Of a stretch of DNA of 64,000 nucleotides, positions 31,229 to 41,334 are shown in pieces. Under the pieces are notes generated by a model. It worked only from the letters and a program-made list of their open reading frames with translations. It was not told where the DNA came from and made no database searches. The first letter of the stretch is position 1. Each line of letters opens with the position of its first letter. Source of the DNA: Azolla caroliniana (taxonomy: Eukaryota; Polypodiophyta); contig JBHGNT010000013.1 in the NCBI GenBank assembly GCA_043228905.1, positions 18,290,001 through 18,354,000 of the forward strand, given 5' to 3'. The position numbers and the translations under genes were made by a program.

Positions 31229-32999
31229 TCAAGCAATTAAATTGAGAGTGTAATCTCTCCTTTCCAGATTAACAGAATAACTGAAAAGACACAAACACAA
31301 GCTCCTTTCGAGGATTAGTAGAGCAAATTCATCAAAAGTAACATCTCTACTAATTACGAATTTAGGTGACTTAGGATCAGGACACCACAACCTATATCCT
31401 TTCACCCCAGAAGCATAACCAAGAAAAATACATTTTCTAGCTCGAGGCTCCAATTTTCCTTCACTAACATGCATATAAGCAGGACATCCAAATATTCTCA
31501 AATTTGAATAATTAGCAGGTTTACCAGACCATACCTCTTCAGGAGTTTTAAACTCAATTGTCGTCGATGGTGAACAATTCACTAGGAAACATGTTGTGGA
31601 AACTGCTTCAGCCCAAAAGTGTTTGGACAACCGAGCATTGGAAAGCATACAACGAGCCATCTCCAAAAGAGTTCGGTTCATACACTCAGCTACGGTGTTT
31701 TAACTACTGTGCGATGTCTGGAAATTCCTTCAAACTCGCAAAACTTGTTAAAATCTCCTCCGCAAAATACCAAACCATTATCAGTTCGAAGTCTTCTAAT
31801 CTGCTTTCCCGTCTGCTTCTCGATCAGAATTTTCCACTTCTTGAAAGTATCAAACACATCACTTTGTGTTTAAGAAAATAAACCTAGACTTTTCTTGAAA
31901 AATCATCAATAAAAGTCAAAAGATATCGAGTTCCTCCTTTCGATGGAACTGGTGCTGGTCCCCACAAATCAGAGTGAATATAATCCAAAGAACCTCTAGT
32001 CTTATGGATTCCAGTGCCAAAGTTGAGTCTCTTCTGCTTTCCGAATACACAATGCTCACAAAAATCCATCTTTCTGGTACATTGGCCACAAAGTAGTCCT
32101 CGTTTGCTCAACAAGGTTAAACCTTTCTCGCTCATATGCCCGAGCCTCATGTGCCATAACTTCGTAGCATTAGAATCTGACATAGATGATGAAGAAACTG
32201 CTATAGAAGCCGTCACTGTCGAGCCATGTAATACGTACAAGCTTCCTACTTTTCTAGCCTTCATCACAACCAACGCACCTTTGCTAACTTTTAATACTCC
32301 ACCTTCAGCTAAGAACTTGCACCCGTTGGCGTCAAGGGTGCCCAATGAGATGAGATTCTTCTTCAGATCAGGAACATGCCTCACATCAGTCAATGTTCTG
32401 ACAGTCCCATCAGCCATCCGGATCCGTACTGTTCCTATTCCAATAGTTTTGCATGGAGCATTATTCCCCATCAAAACTACTCCTCCATTAATAGACTTGT
32501 ATGATGAAAACCAATTCTGATTGGGACACATATGATAAGAACAACTAGTATTCATAATCCACTCATCATTCAGCTTGATTGACTTTTCTGTCACAAGGAG
32601 CACATCAACATCGCCTCCCACTTCAGCAACAATAGCCTTACCTGCATCCTCATTTCTATCTTGTGGAGTATTCTTTTTTCTATGCAACTTATCACAATTC
32701 TTGTGAACGTGCCATGGTTCTTTACAGTGCCAACACACAACAGATCTACTTCTGGATTTAGATCTAGATTTAGGCCTATCTCTATTGTTCCCTTTTTGTT
32801 TAGATCTACCCCTTACATATAAACCCTGTGCCTAACTATCACTAGTTTGTCCAGTGATATCGTGATCAATCTTTTCTTTAGTTTCCAAAGAAAATTTAAC
32901 ATCTTTTAGAGAAATAGTATTTTTTCCATACAACATAGTTTCTCTAAAATGTCTATATGAATGGGGTAACAAACACAACAACAACAATGCCTTATCTTC
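31229..32999 (-). pseudogene. Element H pol/gag part (copia), left of E4
   Basis: A decayed minus-strand copia element. From right to left it holds the Gag tail, a knuckle [14 protein letters not shown] (near 32700-32738), and a damaged protease site MNTSCSYHM where VDSGxSxHM is expected. The pre-integrase [13 protein letters not shown] and integrase core [18 protein letters not shown] follow. After a gap with stops come MNRTLLEMARCML and KHFWAEA (31560-31681), then the integrase C-terminus ARKCIFLGYASGVKGYRLW. A TAG interrupts Gag near 32832. RT, RNase H and the 3' LTR are missing beyond about 31290. E4 interrupts the Gag gene at 32999. Confidence 0.85.
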
Positions 33000-33638
33000 T
33001 GTTGGGATTTCGGTCCCTCCGGATGGGATGTCCGGAGATGAATGACGGCAAGCCCGGAGGCTGTTACGGAACCGTAGGATGAAGAGTACCCGGTTACGGA
33101 GCCGGATGCTGTAGACCCCGGCTACGGAGCCGGATGACGAAGACCCGGCTACGGAGCCGGATGATGAATGTACCCGGAGAGAGATCCGGATGCGGGGACA
33201 TATTTGTGAATATGTTTGCCAAGGGCCCTTGTGGCTATATTTGTAAATGGCCCGAAAAGTCATATGTGTATAAATATGACTTAGGGCAAACAGTTTTTTA
33301 GTTGTTGCTCATTTTCTGTTTTCCACGAAGAGGGAGCGAAGTGAGAGCAGCCGAGAGAGAGAGAGGAAGGAAGAGGTCGACGCCTCTGTGTAATACCGCC
33401 GCCTGTGGCGAGGACAGTGAGCTCAAGGTTGTTGCCTTGTAGCTTCACCATTGTACATCCCTGTTCATAGTGATAGTTGGAGTTTGAGGACTCCCGTGGT
33501 TTTTTCCCATTTAGGGTTTTTCCACGTAAAACATCCAGTGTATCCTTCTCTCTATTGTTTTCGTGCATTTCTTTGTATTTCCTGTTTTCTGTGAATCGAT
33601 CCTGTTCCTCGGTTGTGGCCGAGCACGGACTTTCAACA
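33000..33638 (+). repeat. E4 5' LTR with CCGG modules and TATA box
   Basis: A 639-bp LTR. Four near-repeats of a 16-bp CCGGnTACGGAnCCGG module lie at 33061-33160, spaced 27-28 bases. A TATAAATA box is at 33269-33276. A GA tract follows near 33353. It ends TTTCAACA. Confidence 0.95.
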
Positions 33639-33641
33639 AAG

Positions 33642-33653
33642 TGGTATCAGAGC
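33642..33653 (+). other. E4 primer binding site (tRNA-iMet)
   Basis: TGGTATCAGAGC lies three bases after the 5' LTR. Confidence 0.95.
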
Positions 33654-33668
33654 ACCGTAACACAGAAA

Positions 33669-36600
33669 ATGGAAGGCGGCGGCAGTGGGCCTCCGGGCAT
33701 GATGGTGTTGAACTCACAGAACTACGCCGACTGGAAGATCAAGATGGAGGACCTTCTGATTGTTCGGGACCTGTACGAACCGATTGACAGGTCGGAAATA
33801 CCGAAAGGGGTACTTGAGTCGGAGTGGAAGCTCCTGAACCGGAAAGCCGTAGCGACGATCCGACAATATGTCGATGTAAGCGTCCTACAACATGTGGCGA
33901 ACGACACCAACGCATACGAAATGTGGAAGAAGCTGTCGGGCCTCTATGAGAGGAAGAATGCGTTGAACCGGACCTCGCTGATGAGGAAGATAGTGAATCT
34001 CAAGTACCGGGACGGCGAGAGTATGGTGGAACACGTAAGCACGTTCATGGGATTCGTGAACCAGCTTGCGGCGATCAAGTTCCCGTTGGAGGATGCAATG
34101 CAAGCCATCATCCTGATGTGTACATTGCCGGACAGCTGGGAGAACTTGGTAGTGACTCTCAGCACCTCCTGCACCGAAGATAACTTGTCTCTACAAACGG
34201 TAAAGACAAGTATTTTGAACGAAGAAGCGCGTCGGAGAGATAAAGAACCGGCCTCCGACACGAAGGCGCTGCTTACCGAATCGGATCGGGGAAGACAATG
34301 GAACCGGAGTCCGCAAAGACGGGAGAAGTCGGGGACCCGGTCGCAGTCAAGAGGAAGGCCCACATGCTTCCACTGTGGGAAGCCGGGGCACTTCCGAAAG
34401 AATTGTCGGCATTACCGAAAAGACAACGGAGCCGACGATACCGATTCGAAGAAGTCACCGGAGAGAAACGGTGCATACCGGGGAGCCACGGACCGGAGAG
34501 GTTCGGATCGGCGAGGGCAGGACCGGAAAGGAACAACGACACTCGCGGCAAGTGAGGAAGAAATCATGCTCATCACCGAAGAAGGTGAGCTAAACGTTGC
34601 CGGCGATGAGACGACCTGGGTGGTCGATTCCGGAGCATCGTTCCACCTGACCCCGGAGAGAAGATACTTCTCATCCTACACAGCCGGTGAGCATGGCTGT
34701 GTTCGGATGGGAAATGAAGGTACGTGCCGGATTGCCGGCATAGGAGACGTGTGGTTGACAACCCCGACCGGATGCAAAATGCTGCTGAAGGATGTCCGAC
34801 ACGTTCCGGAGGTTCGATTGAACCTGATTTCGGCCGGGAGGCTAGACGATGAAGGCTACACAGGTAGCATCCAGAACGGCGTCATGAAGTTCAGCAAAGG
34901 GAGCCTGATAGTGGCTCGGGCCCGGAAAGACAACACATTGTACCTGATGAATGCCCGGTTATGTCCGGAAGAGTTGAATGTGGCGGCCGACACTGCCGGT
35001 GAGCTGTGGCACAAGAGATTGTGCCACATGAGTGAGAAGGGGATGAAGAGGCTTGCAGAAGACAACCTTATCCCAGTGAAGCATGTGCACCTGGAGAAGT
35101 GCACCGATTGCCTGGCCGGTAAGCAGAACCGAACCTCCTTCCACTCAAGGCCACCGACGAGACGTAGCGCACCATTGGAGTTGGTGCACACCGATGTGTG
35201 TCAGGTAGAAACGAAGTCACATGGCGGAGCCCAGTACTTCGTAACTTTTATAGATGATCATAGCCGAAGACTGTGGACGGCACCGTTGAAGACAAAGGAC
35301 CAAGTGTTGTGCGTCTTCAAAGAACTCCACGCGAGAGTGGAAAGGGAATCCGGCAAGAAGCTGAAAGCGATACGAGCGGATAACGGAGGGGAATACCGGG
35401 GGCAGTTCCAGGAGTACTGTCGCTCGAAGGGAATCCGACTCGAGTTTAATGTGCCGAAGACGCCGGAACTGAACGGGCTCGCCGAGAGGATGAACCGGAC
35501 AATAATGGAGCGGGTCCGGAGTATGCTGGCGCATGCGAAATTACCCAAGGGGTTTTGGGCTGAGGCAATGTCGACGGCGACATATGTGATAAACAGATCA
35601 CCCTCAGTACCTTTGGACGGAGACACGCCGCAGAGAGTGTGGACCGGTAGGGAAGTATCCTACCGGCATCTGAAGGTGTTCGGGTGTCTCGCATTTGTAC
35701 ATGTGGCAAAGGACCGGAGAGGAAAGCTAGATCCAAAGACCCGGCCATGCATATTCCTCGGTTACGGCGACGACGAGTTCGGCTACCGAGTATGGGACCC
35801 GGTCGACAAGAAGATATTCAGGAGTCGAGACATCATCTTCATGGAGGACAAGACACTCGCCGACTGGGAGTCGGAGAAGAAGATGAAGAGCTCCAAGTCG
35901 ACCGGTGAGGATCAACTCTACAAGGAGCAGTCCCGACCGGCAAGGGACCGGTTAGCACTCGAGGATCCGGCCGAAGACGGTGAAGAAACAGAACCGGCCG
36001 AAGAAGATGAAAATGATACCGGAACCGGCCCCGATCCCGAAATGGATTCGGATGAAGAAGAATCGGAAGAACCGGTTACCGAAGTTCCGGAACGGAGATA
36101 TCCTCTAAGAGAGAGAAGGCCCCCCCGGAGATTTCCGGAACCAGAGCACGTGCTGCTAACCGACGAGGGGGAGCCGGAGAGCTTTGAAGAAGCAAAACAT
36201 GACACCCAGAGCCGCAGGTGGTTGAGTGCCATGCAGGACGAGATGGATTCCCTGCATGAGAACCACACATATGAACTTGTGGAGTTGCCGAAAGGAAAGC
36301 GGGCACTTCGAAACAAGTGGGTGTTCAAGCTGAAACCGGGAGATGCCGGAAACCCCCCGAGATACAAAGCCAGGATCGTGGTGAAGGGGTTCCAGCAGAA
36401 GAAGGGCGTCGACTTCGACGAGATATTTGCCCCGGTAGTGAAGATGACCTCCATCCGGACGGTGCTGAGCATAGCGGCAAGCATGGACCTCGAGGTAGAA
36501 CAGATGGACGTGAAGACGGCATTCCTTCACGGCGACCTCGAAGAAGAGATCTACATGCAGCAACCGGAAGGATTCGAGAAGAAAGGGAAGGAGCACCTGG

Positions 36601-37742
36601 TATGCCGGTTGAAGAAGAGCCTTTACGGACTGAAGCAGGCTCCCCGGCAATGGTACCGGAAGTTCGACTCCTTCATGACCGACGAAGGGTACCTCAAAAC
36701 GCAGTCTGACCACTGCGTGTTTGTGAAGAAGTTCGAAGGAGGAGACTCTCTAATACTCCTCCTGTACGTGGACGACATGTTGATCGTCGGACGGGACCAG
36801 GTCAAGATACGGATGCTGAAGAAAGCTCTTCACCGAACCTTCTCAATGAAGGACCTGGGTCCGGCAAGGCAAATACTGGGGATGCACATCATCCGGGACC
36901 GGAAGAAGAAGCAGTTGTGGCTGTCACAGGAGAAGTACGTGACAAAGGTGCTTCACCGGTTCAACATGTCGGAAGCAAGACCGGTCGGGTCAACCCTCCC
37001 GGCAAACTGCAAGCTGTCCAGCAAGCAAAGCCCCAAGACAAAGGCTGAGAAGGAGGACATGATGAAAGTGCCATATGCCTCTGCCGTCGGAAGCTTGATG
37101 TACGCAATGGTGTGTACAAGACCGGACATTGGATACGCAGTCGGAGTGGTGAGCCGGTACATGAGCAATCCCGGTAAAGAGCATTGGAACGCGGCCAAGT
37201 GGATACTCCGATACCTGAAGGACACGGCAAACGTGTGCCTCCGATTCGGCTCCGGTAAGCCCGAACTCGACGGCTTCACCGATTCGGATATGTCAGCTGA
37301 TGCAGATACCAGCCGGTCCACATCAGGGTATGTGATGACGTATGCAGGGGGAGCTGTTTCATGGCAGTCGAGGCTGCAGAAGACGGTTGCGTTGTCAACC
37401 ACGGAGGCGGAGTACATGGCGGCTGTTGAAGCCGGCAAAGAAATGATATGGATGAAGGACTTCATTAGAGAGCTCGGTATCCGGCAGGAGGAGTACCGAC
37501 TCTACTGCGACAGTCAGAGTGCCATCCACCTTGCGAAGAACGCAGCCTATCACTCCCGGACGAAGCACATCCAGCGAAGATATCACTGGATCCGAGAGAG
37601 GATAGAAGACGAGGAGTTCGTGCTGACGAAGATCCACACGGACGAGAACGGGTTGGATATGCTGACCAAGGTGCTCACACCCGACAAGCTGGAAGCATGC
37701 CGGAAGAGGATCGGGTTGGAGAGACATCCCATGCCGAAGTGA
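33669..37742 (+). CDS. E4 gag-pol polyprotein (1357 aa, intact)
   Basis: Domains as seen: Gag (1-230), CCHC knuckle starting at C233, and a protease with catalytic D320 in WVVDSGASFH. HHCC pre-integrase follows near 446-500. Integrase acidic residues are near D509, D571 and E606. The reverse transcriptase has YVDD with D1035 and D1036, and RNase H has an aspartate near D1205 and a TEAEY box near 1246. A long acidic, proline- and glutamate-rich linker (about residues 760-850) separates integrase from RT. No catalytic residue is lost. The ATG at 33669 is the first in frame after the primer site. The frame remains open upstream into the LTR without a methionine codon. The protein is very similar to that of E1, with scattered single substitutions. 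Confidence 0.96.
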   Translation: MEGGGSGPPGMMVLNSQNYADWKIKMEDLLIVRDLYEPIDRSEIPKGVLESEWKLLNRKAVATIRQYVDVSVLQHVANDTNAYEMWKKLSGLYERKNALNRTSLMRKIVNLKYRDGESMVEHVSTFMGFVNQLAAIKFPLEDAMQAIILMCTLPDSWENLVVTLSTSCTEDNLSLQTVKTSILNEEARRRDKEPASDTKALLTESDRGRQWNRSPQRREKSGTRSQSRGRPTCFHCGKPGHFRKNCRHYRKDNGADDTDSKKSPERNGAYRGATDRRGSDRRGQDRKGTTTLAASEEEIMLITEEGELNVAGDETTWVVDSGASFHLTPERRYFSSYTAGEHGCVRMGNEGTCRIAGIGDVWLTTPTGCKMLLKDVRHVPEVRLNLISAGRLDDEGYTGSIQNGVMKFSKGSLIVARARKDNTLYLMNARLCPEELNVAADTAGELWHKRLCHMSEKGMKRLAEDNLIPVKHVHLEKCTDCLAGKQNRTSFHSRPPTRRSAPLELVHTDVCQVETKSHGGAQYFVTFIDDHSRRLWTAPLKTKDQVLCVFKELHARVERESGKKLKAIRADNGGEYRGQFQEYCRSKGIRLEFNVPKTPELNGLAERMNRTIMERVRSMLAHAKLPKGFWAEAMSTATYVINRSPSVPLDGDTPQRVWTGREVSYRHLKVFGCLAFVHVAKDRRGKLDPKTRPCIFLGYGDDEFGYRVWDPVDKKIFRSRDIIFMEDKTLADWESEKKMKSSKSTGEDQLYKEQSRPARDRLALEDPAEDGEETEPAEEDENDTGTGPDPEMDSDEEESEEPVTEVPERRYPLRERRPPRRFPEPEHVLLTDEGEPESFEEAKHDTQSRRWLSAMQDEMDSLHENHTYELVELPKGKRALRNKWVFKLKPGDAGNPPRYKARIVVKGFQQKKGVDFDEIFAPVVKMTSIRTVLSIAASMDLEVEQMDVKTAFLHGDLEEEIYMQQPEGFEKKGKEHLVCRLKKSLYGLKQAPRQWYRKFDSFMTDEGYLKTQSDHCVFVKKFEGGDSLILLLYVDDMLIVGRDQVKIRMLKKALHRTFSMKDLGPARQILGMHIIRDRKKKQLWLSQEKYVTKVLHRFNMSEARPVGSTLPANCKLSSKQSPKTKAEKEDMMKVPYASAVGSLMYAMVCTRPDIGYAVGVVSRYMSNPGKEHWNAAKWILRYLKDTANVCLRFGSGKPELDGFTDSDMSADADTSRSTSGYVMTYAGGAVSWQSRLQKTVALSTTEAEYMAAVEAGKEMIWMKDFIRELGIRQEEYRLYCDSQSAIHLAKNAAYHSRTKHIQRRYHWIRERIEDEEFVLTKIHTDENGLDMLTKVLTPDKLEACRKRIGLERHPMPK

Positions 37743-37752
37743 AGGGGGAGTT
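37742..37752 (+). other. E4 polypurine tract
   Basis: AAGGGGGAGTT directly precedes the 3' LTR and starts in the stop codon of gag-pol. Confidence 0.92.
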
Positions 37753-38391
37753 TGTTGGGATTTCGGTCCCTCCGGATGGGATGTCCGGAGATGAATGACG
37801 GCAAGCCCGGAGGCTGTTACGGAACCGTAGGATGAAGAGTACCCGGTTACGGAGCCGGATGCTGTAGACCCCGGCTACGGAGCCGGATGACGAAGACCCG
37901 GCTACGGAGCCGGATGATGAATGTACCCGGAGAGAGATCCGGATGCGGGGACATATTTGTGAATATGTTTGCCAAGGGCCCTTGTGGCTATATTTGTAAA
38001 TGGCCCGAAAAGTCATATGTGTATAAATATGACTTAGGGCAAACAGTTTTTTAGTTGTTGCTCATTTTCTGTTTTCCACGAAGAGGGAGCGAAGTGAGAG
38101 CAGCCGAGAGAGAGAGAGGAAGGAAGAGGTCGACGCCTCTGTGTAATACCGCCGCCTGTGGCGAGGACAGTGAGCTCAAGGTTGTTGCCTTGTAGCTTCA
38201 CCATTGTACATCCCTGTTCATAGTGATAGTTGGAGTTTGAGGACTCCCGTGGTTTTTTCCCATTTAGGGTTTTTCCACGTAAAACATCCAGTGTATCCTT
38301 CTCTCTATTGTTTTCGTGCATTTCTTTGTATTTCCCGTTTTCTGTGAATCGATCCTGTTCCTCGGTTGTGGCCGAGCACGGACTTTCAACA
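37753..38391 (+). repeat. E4 3' LTR
   Basis: A 639-bp copy of 33000-33638 with one substitution (C for T at 38335). Confidence 0.97.
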
Positions 38392-38396
38392 TCTTC

Positions 38397-38810
38397 ATCA
38401 TCAATAGTAACATTGAGATTTTGCAAATCCATGATAATAGATTCAAATTCATCAATATGAGAACTGAGAGATGTACCTTCACTCATCCGTAGTGAATACA
38501 AGCATTGTTTCCTATAAAGCTTGTTCGTCAGAGTCTTTTTCAGATAGAGAGACTCCAAATTTTCCCATAGTGCCTTCGCTGTCTTCTCAGAGATTACCTC
38601 TCGCAAAACTTCATTTGCCAAAGACAGTTGAATCGCTGAGCGGGCCTTCTTGTCTATATCCTCCCACCTAATGTCCGTCATACCGTCGGGCCTTATGTCT
38701 AAAGCCTTCTGAACTCCGTTCTGCACAAGGATTGCGCGCATCCTTACTTGCCAAAGAGAAAAGTTGATTTTTCGATCGAACTTCTCGACATCAAATTTTG
38801 TTGTCGACAT
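38397..38810 (-). pseudogene. Element H gag N-terminal part, right of E4
   Basis: It starts at an ATG at 38810 (MSTTKFDVEKFD) and continues through the copia Gag fold. Typical stretches are NFSLWQVRMRAILVQNG, AIQLSLANEVL and LWENLESLYLKKTLTNKLYR. It ends at DDEDVE, where E4 sits. Across E4 the frame continues as EDKALLLLCLLPHSY at 32995 and below. This confirms one Gag gene split by E4 within the TCTTC duplication. Confidence 0.88.
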
Positions 38811-38871
38811 CTTGACTTAACAAGAAAATACCAAAACTAATGTACTAACAACCAGGGCTCTGATACCAATT

Positions 38872-39385
38872 TGTTAGGGTGACACTTGGATCAAATAGTA
38901 CATTAGATTAAATAGAAGACAATAATATGATAATATAGGAGCGGAGAAATAAATGACACGAGTATTTACGTGGTTCGGTTAAATTAGCCTACGTCCACGG
39001 AAAGGAGAGTGATTCCACTATAAGAAAATGTAAGAGAGAGTTTACAACAATTAGAGAAATTGTTCTCTAATTAAACCCAACACCCAAGAGAATAACCTCA
39101 CAATTCTCTCTAAGGAATTCTCTCTCTAAAATGGTGTTCCCAACTCTCTAATTCTCTCAAATATCACAAGCCTACAACTCTTGGTGGTCTCTCATCAAAT
39201 GACTAAGGCTGCCTATATTTATAGCCCTCACTTCACTAACTTTTGCATGATAATGATGCATGCATGGACCACTATATATATATCCCTCACTTTACTAACT
39301 TTTTCATGGACCTTTCTATATACTTCATGTAGTTGAGAGACGTGGCTTTTCATAAACCACAAAAAATAATTCAAGTCATTTAACA
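38872..39385 (-). repeat. Element H 5' LTR and primer site
   Basis: A 514-bp LTR with TGTTAGGGTGACAC...TTTAACA ends on the plus strand. TGGTATCAGAGC (minus strand, 38857-38868) lies next to it. A CTATAAATA box lies near 39212-39224. The bases beyond it (GGAAG, 39386-39390) are GTPase pseudogene sequence, so H had inserted into that gene. The partner LTR was not found. Confidence 0.82.
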
Positions 39386-40235
39386 GGAAGAATGGTGAGT
39401 CCTCAAGACGGAGGGCCTTCCACAGCTCGTCTTCCATGACAACAATGGGATGGGTGTACGCGGCAGCAAGAGCCTCACCGAAGTGAAGAATTTCAACGAT
39501 TCACGAAACGATTTGAGCCACTTACCAGATAGAATCCACCTGATCTGGTACATCATCAGCGCAGTCGATAACAGATTCGCAAACGATGGTGACCTTATGC
39601 GTGTGGTGCGGGAGAGCAACATCCCCATGCTGGTCATCATGACCTACAATGATATCCGCGAGGAAGACCGCGAGCAATATGTCAATGAAGACAATCTAGA
39701 CTTGCTTCTCAAATTGGTCACAGACGAGAAGGAGAGGTCAAAGATCAAACGACAGATCGTGCGGATCACTAACAAAGTGCAGATCGATGAAAAGACATGT
39801 GAAATAATTGGAGAATCAGACACCCAAGGGCTACGGAACGTGTCGAGGCAAATCGAGATGCTTCTGCACAAGACCGCCAAGTTCACATGGATCGCGGCGC
39901 AAGCCGTGGACATATGCACCAAGATCCACGCGACGACCACATTGATTTTGCGAATGACCAAGGCGGCTCTTATTGCCAAGGTATTGACGTTTTCCATGAA
40001 TTCCTTCTCCCTCCTCGTCGTGCTCGGCACCTTGGAGACGAACATCTGCAAGATATGGAGGGTTTCGATTGAGCTCCAGAAGGCATTGTGGAGCATGTAT
40101 TTTCACAACGAAGGATATCGGATGTTTCTTGGCGAGGCATGTCACGACATGGTGAAGGTAATGAAAGCGTTGGGTGCTCTCATAATGTCGGTAGGGTCCA
40201 CCGCCATCGTTCCGGTGCCAACTCTACTTAATGTG

Positions 40236-40559
40236 TGTTAAGATTACCTGTTTACACCACAAATGATAAAACATGAGTTATGAGAATAAAGACAAAATAT
40301 GAGTTACAAAGAACAATAAGAAAAAGACAAAACAACAGTTACAAAGAAGTAACGGCTAGTTGTTACTTCTTTGTATATATATATGTATGAAGTATTGTTT
40401 AGTGATGTGTGTGATACTACATCTAGAGTTGTTACCGTAGGTTCTCACATTGTAATACACTTGTCTTAATATAATATCTTACCTTGTTCTACATTCTTTG
40501 AAAACTCTCTTTCTTTCTCTGTTGTCAATCCAACCCATTATGTTCTGAACTTTACTACA
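40236..40559 (+). repeat. E5 5' LTR
   Basis: A 324-bp LTR with TGTTAAG...ACTACA ends. A TATATATA stretch near 40374-40382 is the likely TATA box. The primer site TGGTATCAGAGC follows immediately. Confidence 0.93.
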
Positions 40560-40661
40560 TGGTATCAGAGCTTAGTTGCACGATCTGAATCTCATACTCC
40601 CCTATAACCAACAAAACTTACCACAGATTATTTCAATTAAACAAATCTTAGTACTACCACT

Positions 40662-41306
40662 ATGGCAAGCTCAAGCAGAAAATATACCTTAGAAAAATTA
40701 ACGGACAAAAACTACAAAACCTGGAAGACTCAAATGGAGTTGTTACTTGATGTTGAGGAGCTCCTTGACATCACAACGGGCGCTAGTCCAGAACTTGTAA
40801 AACGAGAGTCAGAAGGATGGCATGAGTGGCGAAAGCTGGATAAAAGAGCTAGACTAGAGATAATGTTAAATGTAGATGAAAAGCAGTCAGAAATTATTCG
40901 CAAACTCACATCTGCAACTACGATGTGGGCAAAACTGAAGGAACTATACGAACCTCAAGATGGTACAAATAAACTCCACACCTTAGCTACCCTGTTTAAT
41001 ATGTGTGTTTTACAGGAAGAAGAAGATGTTCCTACCTTCTTATCAACTTGGGAGGCAGCCATGGATGATGCAACTACCGTCGGCAACTGCATCTCAGAAG
41101 ACATCAAGATTGGATTAGTGCTAAGCAAACTCCCTGAATCTTGGGGATCATTCATCACTACGCATAGTAGCACGGCAACATTGTCTGAGCTACTTACTAA
41201 GATCTGCCATGAAGACATTCGACGACTGAAGAAGAATAATGCTCAACCGATCGCAATGGCAGTCTCCATCAATCGATTCCAAAGGGGTCATCCAACAAAC
41301 CAATAA
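40662..41306 (+). CDS. E5 Gag (214 aa, open)
   Basis: A copia Gag with the UBN2-like fold: MASSSRKYTLEKLTDKNYKTW comes first, then EIIRKLTSATTMWAKLKELY and LSKLPESWGSFITTHSS. It starts 90 bases after the primer site. It ends at TAA before any knuckle. Downstream frames 41335-41700 hold the linker and the protease DTGATHHLT (an alternative to DSGASxH), so a stop and a frame change separate Gag from the rest. Confidence 0.75.
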   Translation: MASSSRKYTLEKLTDKNYKTWKTQMELLLDVEELLDITTGASPELVKRESEGWHEWRKLDKRARLEIMLNVDEKQSEIIRKLTSATTMWAKLKELYEPQDGTNKLHTLATLFNMCVLQEEEDVPTFLSTWEAAMDDATTVGNCISEDIKIGLVLSKLPESWGSFITTHSSTATLSELLTKICHEDIRRLKKNNAQPIAMAVSINRFQRGHPTNQ

Positions 41307-41334
41307 AGGTACAGACCTGGTAAAGTAAGAAATA

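Larger units (their letters stand above)
33000..38391 (+). mobile_element. E4: complete Ty1/copia LTR retrotransposon (family A)
   Basis: A 5392-bp plus-strand element with 639-bp LTRs that differ at a single position (33582/38335). The perfect target duplication is TCTTC (32995-32999, 38392-38396). The primer site is at 33642-33653 and the polypurine tract at 37742-37752. It carries one open gag-pol frame of 1357 codons, collinear with E1. It is among the youngest insertions in the window and lies inside the Gag gene of element H. E1 and E4 form a long inverted pair about 28 kb apart. Confidence 0.98.
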
